From Prevotella sp. UBA2725 (lineage in GTDB: Bacteria; Bacteroidota; Bacteroidia; Bacteroidales; Bacteroidaceae): DNA of 64,000 nt. Positions 42,223 through 51,620 of the stretch are shown in pieces. Numbering within the stretch: the stretch's first letter is position 1; the number at the start of each line of letters is the position of its first letter. The position numbers and the translations under genes were made by a program. Where the stretch lies: NCBI GenBank assembly GCA_002353825.1, contig DEKJ01000057.1:151010-215009 (forward strand). The letters are read 5' to 3'. A model generated the notes under the pieces. It had not been told where the DNA came from and made no database searches. It worked only from the letters and a program-made list of their open reading frames with translations.

Positions 42223-44739
42223 ATGAAATTATCAGAACTGCATACCGGTGAGAGTGGCGTCATCGTCAAGGTAACCGGCCATGGCGGATTCCGCAAGCGC
42301 ATCGTAGAGATGGGCTTTATCAAAGGACAGAAAGTGGAGATCCTACTCAATGCTCCGCTCAAAGACCCTGTTAAGTATCGGGTCATGGGTTACGAGGTGA
42401 GTCTTCGTCACTCTGAGGCTGATATGATTGAGGTCGTGACCGAGGAAGAGGCCAGAAGACTGAGAGAGCAGAAAGCCGCTCAAAAAGCACAAGAAGCAGG
42501 AAAACAAGTTAGCGACGACGAGCAAGCAAGCAAAGTCATCGACTCTCAGGAGCCCGATGAGCAGCCCTTGCCACGTGTCTCTGATGAGCAGATGAAAGAA
42601 GCCGCTGAAGAGAAACGAAAAGTCATCAACGTGGCACTCGTGGGTAATCCTAACTGCGGTAAGACATCGTTCTTCAACTTTGCCTCTGGCTCGCATGAAC
42701 GGGTAGGCAACTACTCGGGTGTGACAGTGGATGCAAAGGAAGGACACGCACAGTACAAAGGCTACACCTTCAACCTCGTCGACCTCCCGGGTACCTATTC
42801 TCTTTCCGCTTACTCCCCCGAAGAGCTCTACGTACGTAAGCAACTCGTGGAGAAGACACCGGATGTGGTCATCAACGTCATCGACACAAGTAACCTCGAG
42901 CGTAATCTCTATCTCACCACACAGCTCATTGACATGCACCTCCGTGTCGTAGTAGCACTCAATATGTTTGATGAGACGGTGAAGCGCGGTGACAATGTGA
43001 ATATCGACAAGCTCTCGGAGCTCTTCGGTCTCCCCATGGTGCCTACAGTCTTCAAGTCAGGTAAAGGTGTCAATGACCTCTACGACAAAGTCATTGAGAT
43101 TTATGAAGGTACGGAGGATGCCGACTCCCACTACCGTCATATCCATATCAATCATGGACACGAACTGGAGCATGGTATCAAGGAGATTCAGGAACACCTG
43201 AAGAAGGAGACGGATCTTCGTGAGCGCTTCTCCACGCGTTATCTCGCCATCAAACTCTTGGAGCGTGATAAGGAGGTAGAGAAATATATCAGTAAACTTC
43301 CCGATGCCGACGAGATCTTCAAGCACCGTGACGAGGCAGCCAAGCGCGTGATGGAAGAGACGAAAGTCGACTCCGAGACCGCTATCATGGATGCCAAATA
43401 TGGATTTATTCATGGTGCTTTGAAAGAAGCCGAATACAAGGAAGGCGACAAGGAAGATACCTATCAGATCACGCATCTGCTCGACAAGATCCTTACCAAC
43501 CGCTTCATCGGCTTCCCGATTTTTATCTTGGTACTTGCCATCATGTTCATGGCCACGTTCTGGCTCGGTGCCTATCCGCAGGACTGGCTCGATGCCTTCT
43601 TCGGATGGCTCGGAGATGTCATCGGTAACACGCTCCCTGACGGACCTGTGAAAGCTATGCTCGTAGACGGTGTCATCGGAGGTGTGGGCAGTGTGGCTTC
43701 GTTCCTCCCGCAGATCCTTATCCTCTATCTCTTCATCTCTTTCATGGAGGATTCCGGTTACATGGCACGTGCCGCATTTATCATGGATAAGATCATGCAT
43801 ATGATGGGACTCCACGGTAAGTCATTCATCCCACTCATCATGGGCTTTGGTTGTAATGTGCCTGCTGTGATGTCGACGCGTACCATTGAGAGCAAACGCT
43901 CACGTATCGTGACGATGCTCATCATCCCACTGATGAGTTGTGAGGCACGTATACCTATTTATATTATGATCATCGCGACGTTCTTCTCCCGCAGTGCAGC
44001 GCCGTTCATCATGATGTCGCTCTATTTCATCGGCATGTTCCTCGCTGTCATCATCAGCCGAATCTTCACGAAGACGCTGTTCAAAGGTGAGGACACACCG
44101 TTCGTGATGGAGCTTCCTCCTTACCGTTTCCCAACCGTCAAGGCTCTCGGCCGCCACACGTGGGAGAAGGGTAAGATGTATCTGAAGAAGATGGGTGGCA
44201 TCATCCTCGTGGCTTCTATCATCGTATGGGCGTTGAGCTACTTCCCCCATCCGCAGGGCATGGACCAGCAGGAACAGCAACAGCAGAGCTACCTCGCTTC
44301 GATTGGTAAGACCGTAGAACCTGTCTTCCATCCGCAGGGCTTCACATGGAAGCTCGACGTGGGTCTGATCGCCGGTGTGGGTGCTAAAGAGATTGTCGCC
44401 TCTACCATGGGTATCCTCTATTCGGGTGATGACAGCTTCGGAGACGACACGGGCTACAACGATGAGGGCGGCAAATATGAGCGCATCCATAAAGATATGT
44501 GCAGCGATATAGCGAAACTCCACAACAAGCCTGTGAGCGAGATAGAACCCACGGCAGACCTTACGGCTTACTGTTATCTGCTCTTTGTGCTGCTCTACTT
44601 CCCTTGCATCGCTACGATAGCAGCTATCAAGGGTGAGACCGGATCCTGGAAGTGGGCGCTCTTCGCTGCTGGCTACACCACGGTATTGGCATGGATCGTG
44701 TCAGCCGCTGTATTCCAGATAGGAAGTCTGTTCATATAA
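42223..44739 (+). CDS. feoB: FeoA-FeoB fusion, ferrous iron transporter
   Basis: 838 residues. A FeoA SH3-like domain (about 1-75, GESGVIVKVTGHGGFRKRIVEMGF) is joined by a charged linker to a FeoB G domain with P-loop GNPNCGKTS (141-149), DLPGTYSLS and NMFD. Then come the membrane gate segments, including GCNVPAVMSTRTIESKRSR and GVGAKEIVASTMG. The fusion of A and B is common in Bacteroidota. It imports Fe(II) across the inner membrane in a GTP-dependent way. No Fur-like site was recognised. Confidence 0.96.
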   Translation: MKLSELHTGESGVIVKVTGHGGFRKRIVEMGFIKGQKVEILLNAPLKDPVKYRVMGYEVSLRHSEADMIEVVTEEEARRLREQKAAQKAQEAGKQVSDDEQASKVIDSQEPDEQPLPRVSDEQMKEAAEEKRKVINVALVGNPNCGKTSFFNFASGSHERVGNYSGVTVDAKEGHAQYKGYTFNLVDLPGTYSLSAYSPEELYVRKQLVEKTPDVVINVIDTSNLERNLYLTTQLIDMHLRVVVALNMFDETVKRGDNVNIDKLSELFGLPMVPTVFKSGKGVNDLYDKVIEIYEGTEDADSHYRHIHINHGHELEHGIKEIQEHLKKETDLRERFSTRYLAIKLLERDKEVEKYISKLPDADEIFKHRDEAAKRVMEETKVDSETAIMDAKYGFIHGALKEAEYKEGDKEDTYQITHLLDKILTNRFIGFPIFILVLAIMFMATFWLGAYPQDWLDAFFGWLGDVIGNTLPDGPVKAMLVDGVIGGVGSVASFLPQILILYLFISFMEDSGYMARAAFIMDKIMHMMGLHGKSFIPLIMGFGCNVPAVMSTRTIESKRSRIVTMLIIPLMSCEARIPIYIMIIATFFSRSAAPFIMMSLYFIGMFLAVIISRIFTKTLFKGEDTPFVMELPPYRFPTVKALGRHTWEKGKMYLKKMGGIILVASIIVWALSYFPHPQGMDQQEQQQQSYLASIGKTVEPVFHPQGFTWKLDVGLIAGVGAKEIVASTMGILYSGDDSFGDDTGYNDEGGKYERIHKDMCSDIAKLHNKPVSEIEPTADLTAYCYLLFVLLYFPCIATIAAIKGETGSWKWALFAAGYTTVLAWIVSAAVFQIGSLFI

Positions 44740-44779
44740 AAAAGTTGTGAAAATATTTTGTAGTATCAACGAAACATCG

Positions 44780-44787
44780 TATTTTTG
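44780..44787 (+). promoter_or_regulatory. -7 promoter element for ribE and its leader
   Basis: TATTTTTG, about 245 bp before the ribE start codon, giving an unusually long 5' leader. Confidence 0.55.
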
Positions 44788-44792
44788 CAAAC

Positions 44793-44985
44793 GTAATAAG
44801 GACGAAAGGAGTAAACAACGGGGGTTGTTCTGATTCGATCGGGATACTCATCAAATTATGTTGAAAACCGGGTCGCTTCTCTTGCCAATGGCGGGCCACA
44901 ATGGTGTGCGAAAGCATGCCAAGCCGTAAGGCCGGTGGATTACAAAGACGGAGAGAGCCCACAACTTTTTAAGCTGGAGTTTTCA
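44793..44985 (+). ncRNA. Structured leader RNA upstream of riboflavin synthase, class unknown
   Basis: The leader can form several hairpins: AACAAC-GGGG-GTTGTT near 44815; GGTGTGC-GAAA-GCATGCC with a GNRA-type loop near 44901-44918; and GCC-GTAA-GGC near 44925. A GTTGTT-like 5' segment can also pair with CCCACAAC near 44960. The FMN-riboswitch signature (GGGTGAAATTCCC type) is absent. The reverse strand contains a 76-codon open frame that I regard as chance. Location suggests cis-control of ribE, but the ligand or function is unknown. Confidence 0.45.
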
Positions 44986-45032
44986 TCACATCCTCAGGGC
45001 AACCCCTTTTCTTTTATTTTCAAGAATAGCTT

Positions 45033-45638
45033 ATGTTTAGTGGTATTGTAGAAGAGATGGCAACCGTTGTCGCCATCAAGAAATATGGTGAGAATGAGGA
45101 TTTCACCCTTACCTGCTCGTTCACCGATGAACTGAAGATTGACCAGAGTATCAGTCATAACGGCGTGTGTCTCACCGTGGTCAGCATCGATGGCGACCGC
45201 TACACGGTCACAGCCATGAAAGAGACGCTCGACCGCTCCAATCTCGGCTTGCTCAAGGTGGGCGACAAGGTCAATGTCGAGCGCTCCATGCTGATGAACG
45301 GGCGCCTCGATGGTCATATCGTGCAGGGCCATGTCGATGAGACAGCAGAGTGCGTGGATATGAAGGATGCTGATGGAAGCACTTACTTCACGTTCCGTTA
45401 TCGCGCAGACAAGGAGATGGCACGCCGCGGCTATTTCTGCGTTGACAAAGGATCGGTGACCGTCAATGGCGTGTCGCTCACTGTCATTGCTCCTACCGAT
45501 AACACTTTTACCGTGGCTATCATTCCTTACACGCGTGAGCATACCAACTTCCACGATATCACGATCGGTTCCAAGGTCAACATCGAGTTTGACATCTTAG
45601 GGAAATATATAGCGCGTTTAAGACATTTCGAGGAATAA
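45033..45638 (+). CDS. ribE: Riboflavin synthase alpha chain
   Basis: 201 residues made of two similar lumazine-binding halves: MFSGIVEE then SHNGVCLTVV and MLMNGRLDGHIVQGHVD in the first, DKGSVTVNGVSLTV in the second. It dismutates two dimethylribityl-lumazine molecules to riboflavin. No other rib gene is adjacent. It is preceded by a long structured leader and followed by a hairpin. Confidence 0.95.
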   Translation: MFSGIVEEMATVVAIKKYGENEDFTLTCSFTDELKIDQSISHNGVCLTVVSIDGDRYTVTAMKETLDRSNLGLLKVGDKVNVERSMLMNGRLDGHIVQGHVDETAECVDMKDADGSTYFTFRYRADKEMARRGYFCVDKGSVTVNGVSLTVIAPTDNTFTVAIIPYTREHTNFHDITIGSKVNIEFDILGKYIARLRHFEE

Positions 45639-45655
45639 TCATCACTTTGCGGTTG

Positions 45656-45679
45656 GTGGCCGCCACTAAGGGCGGCCAC
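45656..45679 (+). terminator. Hairpin after ribE
   Basis: GTGGCCGCC and GGCGGCCAC form a perfect 9-bp stem, 17 bp after the stop. No T-run follows. Confidence 0.55.
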
Positions 45680-45824
45680 TGCAAAGCATCAGATTGTCAT
45701 TGTTACGAATCTTAAACATTCTGCCAACTATTGTTAATAATCTAACCTTTAGATAAACCTTTTGTTTGCTTATTCATCAAACCACTAAACGAATATAATA
45801 GAGAAAACAGATTATTTAGTGTTT

Positions 45825-47171
45825 ATGATGAACAAAGCATCTGCCACCTTCATTGTGGCGAGCCTCGCGCTGTTCTCCTTGCATGTCTCTGCCCGGACAT
45901 GGACCTTGCAGGAATGTATCGATTATGCGCTGGCCAACAACATCACGATTCAGAAGAATCGCATTTCCAAACTCTCAGCTGTGGAAGATGTCAAGCAAAG
46001 TCAGGCGGCTCTGCTCCCCACCCTTTCTGCTTCCACTTCTCAAAGCGTAGCTTACAACCCATGGCCGGAACAAGGATCTTACACCGTACAAGGCTCAAGA
46101 GTTCAAACCCAGGTGGATAAGACCTATTACAACGGCTCCTATGGTATCAACGCCAACTGGACGGTGTGGAACGGGAATCAGAACCGAAACAAGATTGCAC
46201 TGAACAAGCTCACTGTTCAGCAGGCTGCCCTCGACTCTGCGCAGACGGCTAACACGCTCCAAGAGCAGATAGCACAACTCTTCGTACAGATCCTCTATTC
46301 CAAAGAGGCAGTGAAGGTCAATGAAGAGACCCTCGCTACTTCCAAGAAGACGGAGGAGCGCGGTAAGGAGTTTGTCAAAGTAGGCTCTATGAGCAAGGCA
46401 GAACTCGCACAACTCACGGCACAGCGTGCCCAGGACGAATACAGCGTCGTGTCGGCACAGAGCTCGCTCGCCGAATACAAGCGTCAACTGAAGCAGTTGC
46501 TTCAGATCACGGATCAGGAGGAGTTTGATGTGACCGCTGATAAGCCGACAGATGCTATGGCTACAGCTTCCATTCCTTCTGTAACCTCTGTTTATGATTC
46601 TGCGCTTCAATACCGCCCTGAGATCAAGAATGCGATGCTGGGCATTCAGAGCAGCGATGTGCAGATTAAGATCGCCAAGGGCCAGCGCATGCCGACCATC
46701 GGCTTGAATGCCAGCATCACGACGAACACGACGTCAATGAACAGTAACGCTTGGTCCAAGCAGTTGAAGAACAACCTCATCGGCGGTGCAGGATTCACTG
46801 TGAGCATTCCGCTCTTCGACAATCGTCAGGCTAAGACAGCTATCAATAAGGCTATTCTTTCGAAGCAAAGTTATCAGCTCGATCTGAGAGACAAGCAGAC
46901 ACAGCTCTACTCCACCATCGAGAACTATTGGCTCCAGGCTTACAACAATCAGGCTCAATACAAGAGTGCCAAAGCTACAACAGCAAGTGCACAGGAGAGC
47001 TACGACCTGCTTCAGGAACAGTTCAAGCAGAACCTCAAGAACGTCATTGAGCTCCTCAATGGCAAGGATCAGCTTCTCAAGGCTAAGCAGAGTGAGCTGC
47101 AGGCCAAGTATCTCGCCATCCTCAACATCGACTTGCTGAACTTCTACAAGGATGGCACATTGAAGAAATAA
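45825..47171 (+). CDS. TolC-family outer-membrane efflux channel
   Basis: About 449 residues from the ATG at 45825 (45828 is equally possible). A signal peptide (MMNKASATFIVASLALFSLHVSA) is followed by TWTLQECIDYALANNITIQKN, the standard OMF start, and two alpha-helical repeats; LRDKQTQLYSTIENYWLQAY and the C-terminal DLLNFYKDGTL are typical. No lipobox, unlike the RND channel. First gene of an ABC-type tripartite efflux operon. Confidence 0.93.
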   Translation: MMNKASATFIVASLALFSLHVSARTWTLQECIDYALANNITIQKNRISKLSAVEDVKQSQAALLPTLSASTSQSVAYNPWPEQGSYTVQGSRVQTQVDKTYYNGSYGINANWTVWNGNQNRNKIALNKLTVQQAALDSAQTANTLQEQIAQLFVQILYSKEAVKVNEETLATSKKTEERGKEFVKVGSMSKAELAQLTAQRAQDEYSVVSAQSSLAEYKRQLKQLLQITDQEEFDVTADKPTDAMATASIPSVTSVYDSALQYRPEIKNAMLGIQSSDVQIKIAKGQRMPTIGLNASITTNTTSMNSNAWSKQLKNNLIGGAGFTVSIPLFDNRQAKTAINKAILSKQSYQLDLRDKQTQLYSTIENYWLQAYNNQAQYKSAKATTASAQESYDLLQEQFKQNLKNVIELLNGKDQLLKAKQSELQAKYLAILNIDLLNFYKDGTLKK

Positions 47172-47195
47172 GAAAATAAAAAAAACTATTATACA

Positions 47196-48431
47196 ATGAA
47201 GAAGAAAAAGATCAGCGGCGTTTGGATCATCGTTGGAGTGGTTGTCGCCATCGCCGTAATAGCCTGGTTGCTTTCACGCACTAAGAAAGACGACACCGTC
47301 AACTTCACCACAGAAGCTGTGGCTCCCGCCAACATCGAGAACAGTGTCACGGCTACCGGTAGTATCGAGGCCGTAAAGACCGTCACTGTAGGTACCCAGG
47401 TATCAGGTATCATCGACAAACTGTATGTCGACTACAACAGTGTGGTCAAGAAAGGTCAGGTCATCGCCGAGCTCGACAAGCAGAACCTGCAGAGCCAACT
47501 CAATTCTTCAAAGGCTGCGCTCTCTGAGGCTCAGGCAAACTTAACGAGTGCTTTGAGTGACCTCGCTTATCAGAAAGCCAACTACGAGCGCTATCGCACA
47601 CTCTATAAGAAAGGACTCATCTCTGCCAACGACTATGAGCAGGCTCGCCTGAGCTGGCAGACGGCTGCTGCAACTGTAGCTCAGCGTCGCGATGCCGTGG
47701 CTTCAGCAAGAGAAGAGGTCAACCGCGCTCAGACGAACCTTAGCTATGCGGTCATCACCTCACCTATCGATGGTGTGGTCATCTCCAAGAGTGTTGAGGA
47801 AGGTCAGACCGTGGCAGCAAGCTATTCTACTCCTACCCTCTTCACCATTGCAAAGGATCTGAAGGATATGCGTGTGATTGCTGATGTCGACGAGGCTGAT
47901 ATCGGCGGTGTGAAAGTAGGTCAGCGTGTGACTTTCACGGTTGATGCTTATCCCGATGATACCTTCGAGGGCTCCGTCACCCAGGTACGTCAGGAAGCTA
48001 CGACAACAAATAATGTCGTGACTTACGAGGTCGTCATCAGTGCTCCCAACCAGGATCTGAAGTTGAAGCCAGGCCTTACCGCCAACGTCACGATCTATAC
48101 GCAAGAGACCAAGGGCGTGCTGAGTGTTCCTTCCAAGGCACTGCGCTTCACACCTGAGAAAGATGCTGTCGGCGGCAGAAAGATTAAAGATGTCGCCAAT
48201 GCAAAGAATAAGGTATGGACGCTGGAAGGTAACACACTTGTAGCCCACAGAGTGACGATTGGTGCCACAGATGGTACCCATACTCAGATTCTCAGCGGTA
48301 TCAAGAAGGGACAGAAAGTCATCACAGGATTTGCTGCCACACAGACAACAGACGACTCTGATGACGCCAGCTCTTCTGACAACACGCAGAGCCCGTTCGC
48401 TCCTGGACCAAAGGGAAACAAGAAAAAGTAA
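47196..48431 (+). CDS. MacA-like periplasmic adaptor
   Basis: 411 residues. An N-terminal membrane anchor (VWIIVGVVVAIAVIAWLL) replaces a cleaved signal. The lipoyl halves appear in GTQVSGIIDKLYVDYNSVVKKGQVIAELD and LSYAVITSPIDGVVISKSVEEGQ, with a Gln-rich helical hairpin between. It joins the ABC transporter to the TolC-type channel. It ends 18 bp before the ATPase gene. Confidence 0.94.
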   Translation: MKKKKISGVWIIVGVVVAIAVIAWLLSRTKKDDTVNFTTEAVAPANIENSVTATGSIEAVKTVTVGTQVSGIIDKLYVDYNSVVKKGQVIAELDKQNLQSQLNSSKAALSEAQANLTSALSDLAYQKANYERYRTLYKKGLISANDYEQARLSWQTAAATVAQRRDAVASAREEVNRAQTNLSYAVITSPIDGVVISKSVEEGQTVAASYSTPTLFTIAKDLKDMRVIADVDEADIGGVKVGQRVTFTVDAYPDDTFEGSVTQVRQEATTTNNVVTYEVVISAPNQDLKLKPGLTANVTIYTQETKGVLSVPSKALRFTPEKDAVGGRKIKDVANAKNKVWTLEGNTLVAHRVTIGATDGTHTQILSGIKKGQKVITGFAATQTTDDSDDASSSDNTQSPFAPGPKGNKKK

Positions 48432-48449
48432 CACGAAGGAGAAACAACT

Positions 48450-49205
48450 ATGGATAAGGACAAGAAAGTCGTTATCGAGCTGCAAGATATCAAGCGTGAA
48501 TTCCAGGTGGGTGACGAGACGGTCCACGCCTTGCGTGGCATCTCCTTCAAGATCTACGAAGGAGAATTCGTGACCATCATGGGTAAGTCAGGCTCTGGTA
48601 AGTCGACGCTCCTCAACCAGCTCGGATGTCTCGACACTCCGACAAGTGGCGAGTACTACCTCGACGGGGTTCCTGTCAGAGAGATGTCCCGCTCTCAACG
48701 CGCTGTGCTCCGTAACCGCAAGATTGGGTTCATCTTTCAGAACTACAATCTTCTGCCAAAGACGACAGCCGTTGAGAATGTGGAGCTCCCGCTGATGTAC
48801 AACCCCGACGTGTCGGCTAAGGAACGGCATCAGCGCGCCATAGATGCACTGGAAGCCGTAGGCCTCGGTGACCGACTCTATCACAAGTCGAATCAGATGT
48901 CAGGTGGTCAGATGCAGCGTGTGGCTATCGCGCGTGCTTTAGTCAACGACCCCGCTGTGATCCTCGCCGATGAGGCTACGGGTAACCTCGACACGCGCAC
49001 GAGCTTCCAGATCCTCGTGCTCTTCCAGAAGCTCTATGCCGAAGGACACACGATCATCTTCGTCACCCATAACCCCGACATCGCCAACTACTCCTCGCGC
49101 AACATCGAGATTCGCGATGGAAGGGTCATCAGTGATGAGTACAACAACAACATCAAGGATGCGGCAAAAGCCCTCGCGGAATTGCCGGCAAACACAGATG
49201 AGTGA
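48450..49205 (+). CDS. MacB/LolD-type ABC transporter ATPase
   Basis: 251 residues. Walker A GKSGSGKST, Q-loop FIFQNYNLLP, signature MSGGQMQRVAIARAL, Walker B VILADEATGNLD and the switch His in VTHNPD are all intact. The LolD/MacB subgroup is shown by the GEYYLDGVPV region. It powers the permease encoded 18 bp downstream. In Bacteroidota the MacB ATPase and permease are often separate genes, as here. Confidence 0.94.
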   Translation: MDKDKKVVIELQDIKREFQVGDETVHALRGISFKIYEGEFVTIMGKSGSGKSTLLNQLGCLDTPTSGEYYLDGVPVREMSRSQRAVLRNRKIGFIFQNYNLLPKTTAVENVELPLMYNPDVSAKERHQRAIDALEAVGLGDRLYHKSNQMSGGQMQRVAIARALVNDPAVILADEATGNLDTRTSFQILVLFQKLYAEGHTIIFVTHNPDIANYSSRNIEIRDGRVISDEYNNNIKDAAKALAELPANTDE

Positions 49206-49223
49206 TAGAGAATTAATGTTACT

Positions 49224-50462
49224 ATGAATTACACGAACTTATTCAAGATAGCACTTCGTGCCATCGGAGCCAACAAGATGCGGTCGTTCCTCACGGCCCT
49301 CGGCATCATCATCGGTGTGGCTTCCGTCATCACGATGCTCGCCATCGGTCAAGGCTCCAAGCGGAGCATCCAGGCGAACATTGCTGAGATGGGTTCCAAC
49401 ATGATCATGATCCACCCGGGTCAGGACATGCGAGGTGGCGTTCGTCAGGATGCCTCCTCCATGGAGACGCTGAAGCTCACCGACTATGAGGCGCTGAAAA
49501 ACGAATGCAACTATATCAAAGCTATCTCACCGGTAGTGAACAGTTCCGGACAGTTTATCTACGGCAACAACAACACGCAGTCGACACTCTACGGTGTCAA
49601 CCGCGACTACCTCACGATACGTCAGCTAACTGTTGCCGATGGCGACTGCTTCACCGATGAAGACATCAAAGCCAATGCCAAGGTCTGTATCCTCGGACAG
49701 ACCGTTGCCGATTATCTTTTCCCTAATGGAGGAGATCCTGTCGGCAAAGTGATTCGATTCAACTCTACGCCTTTCCGCGTCATAGGCGTACTGAAAAAGA
49801 AAGGCTACAACTCCATGGGTATGGACCAGGATGACCTTGTGCTGGCACCTTATACCTCGGTAATGAAACGAATTCTCTCACAGACTTATCTGTCTGAGAT
49901 CCAGGCATCAGCTATCACGGAAGGTGTCACGGACCAGGCCGTTGATGAGATGACAAAGATTCTTCGTCGCACTCATAAATTGAAAGATGCTACCGATACG
50001 CAGGTAGCGGATGAGGACGACTTCAACATCCGCTCTCAGGAAGAGCTCTCCACGATGATGAACTCTACCACGAACATGCTGACGATCTTGCTCGGCTGTG
50101 TGGCTGGTATCTCACTCGTCGTCGGTGGTATCGGCATCATGAACATCATGTATGTGAGTGTCACGGAGCGCACACGAGAGATCGGCTTACGCATGAGTGT
50201 GGGTGCCCGAGGTGTCGACATTCTCAACCAGTTCCTCATCGAAGCCATCATGATGTCGGTCACAGGTGGCCTCATCGGAATCATCCTCGGCGTAGGTGCC
50301 AGCTATGCAGTCAAACTCATAGCCAACTGGCCTATCTACATCGAGCCTTGGACCATCCTCATGTCGTTCGCTGTCTGCACCTTCACCGGTGTCTTCTTCG
50401 GATGGTATCCCGCTAAGAAAGCTGCTATGCTTGACCCGATTGAGGCTATCAGGTACGAGTAA
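49224..50462 (+). CDS. MacB/FtsX-type ABC transporter permease
   Basis: 412 residues. An N-terminal helix with ALRAIGANKMRSFLTALGIIIGVASVI, a MacB-like periplasmic domain (about 45-270), then three helices near the C-terminus (LGCVAGISLVVGGIGIMNIMYV onward) ending in the PAKKAAMLDPIEAIRYE motif. This is the four-helix mechanotransmission topology. It likely exports peptides, macrolides or lipoprotein-type substrates through the upstream TolC homologue. Confidence 0.94.
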   Translation: MNYTNLFKIALRAIGANKMRSFLTALGIIIGVASVITMLAIGQGSKRSIQANIAEMGSNMIMIHPGQDMRGGVRQDASSMETLKLTDYEALKNECNYIKAISPVVNSSGQFIYGNNNTQSTLYGVNRDYLTIRQLTVADGDCFTDEDIKANAKVCILGQTVADYLFPNGGDPVGKVIRFNSTPFRVIGVLKKKGYNSMGMDQDDLVLAPYTSVMKRILSQTYLSEIQASAITEGVTDQAVDEMTKILRRTHKLKDATDTQVADEDDFNIRSQEELSTMMNSTTNMLTILLGCVAGISLVVGGIGIMNIMYVSVTERTREIGLRMSVGARGVDILNQFLIEAIMMSVTGGLIGIILGVGASYAVKLIANWPIYIEPWTILMSFAVCTFTGVFFGWYPAKKAAMLDPIEAIRYE

Positions 50463-50575
50463 CAAATCGTAACGGCAACGCGTCACATATGAGACGGCAA
50501 CGCGACACATATGGGGCGGTAACGCGACACATATGGGGCGGTAACGCGTCACATATGCGTCGCGTTCGCTTTTAA
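50463..50575. repeat. 22-bp-period tandem repeat array after the MacB permease gene
   Basis: Units beginning CGGCAACGCG or CGGTAACGCG and containing CACATATG start at 50473, 50495, 50517 and 50539, an exact 22-bp step. The array begins about 10 bp after the stop codon. It has no sequence match with the array at 9954, only the same period. Confidence 0.88.
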
Positions 50576-50652
50576 GACAATGGGCATAATCTATAGATCC
50601 TTTTTCACAAGTTAAAAACACTTAAACAGTATGATTGAATGTCTTATTTTCT

Positions 50653-50660
50653 TATCTTTG
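50653..50660 (+). promoter_or_regulatory. -7 promoter element for the M48 protease gene
   Basis: TATCTTTG, 33 bp before the ATG at 50694. Confidence 0.6.
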
Positions 50661-50693
50661 CAGAAAAATTAAGTAATATAAAGATTCAAGAAA

Positions 50694-51587
50694 ATGAGAC
50701 ATCTTAAGTTCATTCTTATGTCCGCTGTTGCCACGCTACTTTTCGCAGCATGTGGCACAACATCTACAGTTCCAATCACGGGTCGTAAACACAACCTGCT
50801 CGTTTCAGACGCTCAGGTGCTCAGTCTGAGTAACCAGCAGTATTCTGAGTTTATGAAGACAGCCAAGCTCTCCACCAATGCTGCCAACACAGCCATGGTA
50901 AAGCGCGTAGGAACACGTCTCGCCAATGCTGTTGAGACCTATCTGAGGAACAACGGTATGGCTGACGAGATAAAGAACTATTCTTGGGAGTTCAACCTCG
51001 TACAGAGCAATGAGGCCAATGCTTTCTGTATGCCTGGTGGCAAGATAGTGGTCTATGAAGGCTTGCTGCCTATCACACAGAACGAGGCGTCCCTGGCCAT
51101 CGTCCTTGGTCACGAGATTGCTCACGCTGTAGCCAAGCATTCTGCCGAGCAGATGTCAAAGAAGATTCGTCAGCAGTACGGTACTCAGATTGGTGGAGCT
51201 GTCCTAGGTCAGGTTCTCGGCAGTGATGCAGCCAATATCGCAACTTCTATTGCTCAGCAAGGCTTCAATCTCGCCAACCTCAAATACAGCCGTGACGATG
51301 AGAGTGAGGCAGACCATATGGGACTGATTTTCGCAGCTATGGCAGGCTACGATCCTGAAGTTGCCATTCCGTTCTGGAAGCGTATGGCTTCGAGCAGCAG
51401 TAGCAACGAGAGCGATTTCCTCTCCGACCACCCTTCAGATGCTAAGCGTATTGCTGCTATTGAGAAGGAGATGCCTGAAGCAATGAAGTACTATGAGGCT
51501 TCCGGCTATGCCAAGAAGACCACCACAACAACCAAGACTACTACGCGGAAGAGCACCAAGAAGTCTACGACAAGACGTAGAAGATAA
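50694..51587 (+). CDS. M48-family metalloprotease lipoprotein
   Basis: 297 residues with a lipobox (LLFAAC, Cys20). The zinc motif HEIAH is at 140-144, with the third ligand in DDESEADHMG. It resembles the BepA/YcaL/LoiP group of periplasmic proteases that act on outer-membrane proteins. The C-terminus is a Thr/Lys-rich basic tail (TTTTKTTTRKSTKKSTTRRR). First of a group with NfeD and SPFH genes. Confidence 0.92.
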   Translation: MRHLKFILMSAVATLLFAACGTTSTVPITGRKHNLLVSDAQVLSLSNQQYSEFMKTAKLSTNAANTAMVKRVGTRLANAVETYLRNNGMADEIKNYSWEFNLVQSNEANAFCMPGGKIVVYEGLLPITQNEASLAIVLGHEIAHAVAKHSAEQMSKKIRQQYGTQIGGAVLGQVLGSDAANIATSIAQQGFNLANLKYSRDDESEADHMGLIFAAMAGYDPEVAIPFWKRMASSSSSNESDFLSDHPSDAKRIAAIEKEMPEAMKYYEASGYAKKTTTTTKTTTRKSTKKSTTRRRR

Positions 51588-51620
51588 GGCATCTTTCACC
51601 ATTAATCCCAAACAACATCT

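Noticed and set aside
44732..44962. Reverse-strand 76-codon open frame over the ribE leader
   Set aside because: It overlaps the ribE promoter and leader hairpins, shows no domain, and its ATG has no promoter. The conserved look of its codons is better explained by a conserved RNA on the other strand.
44793..44985. FMN riboswitch
   Set aside because: The conserved FMN aptamer core segments are absent, despite the location before ribE.
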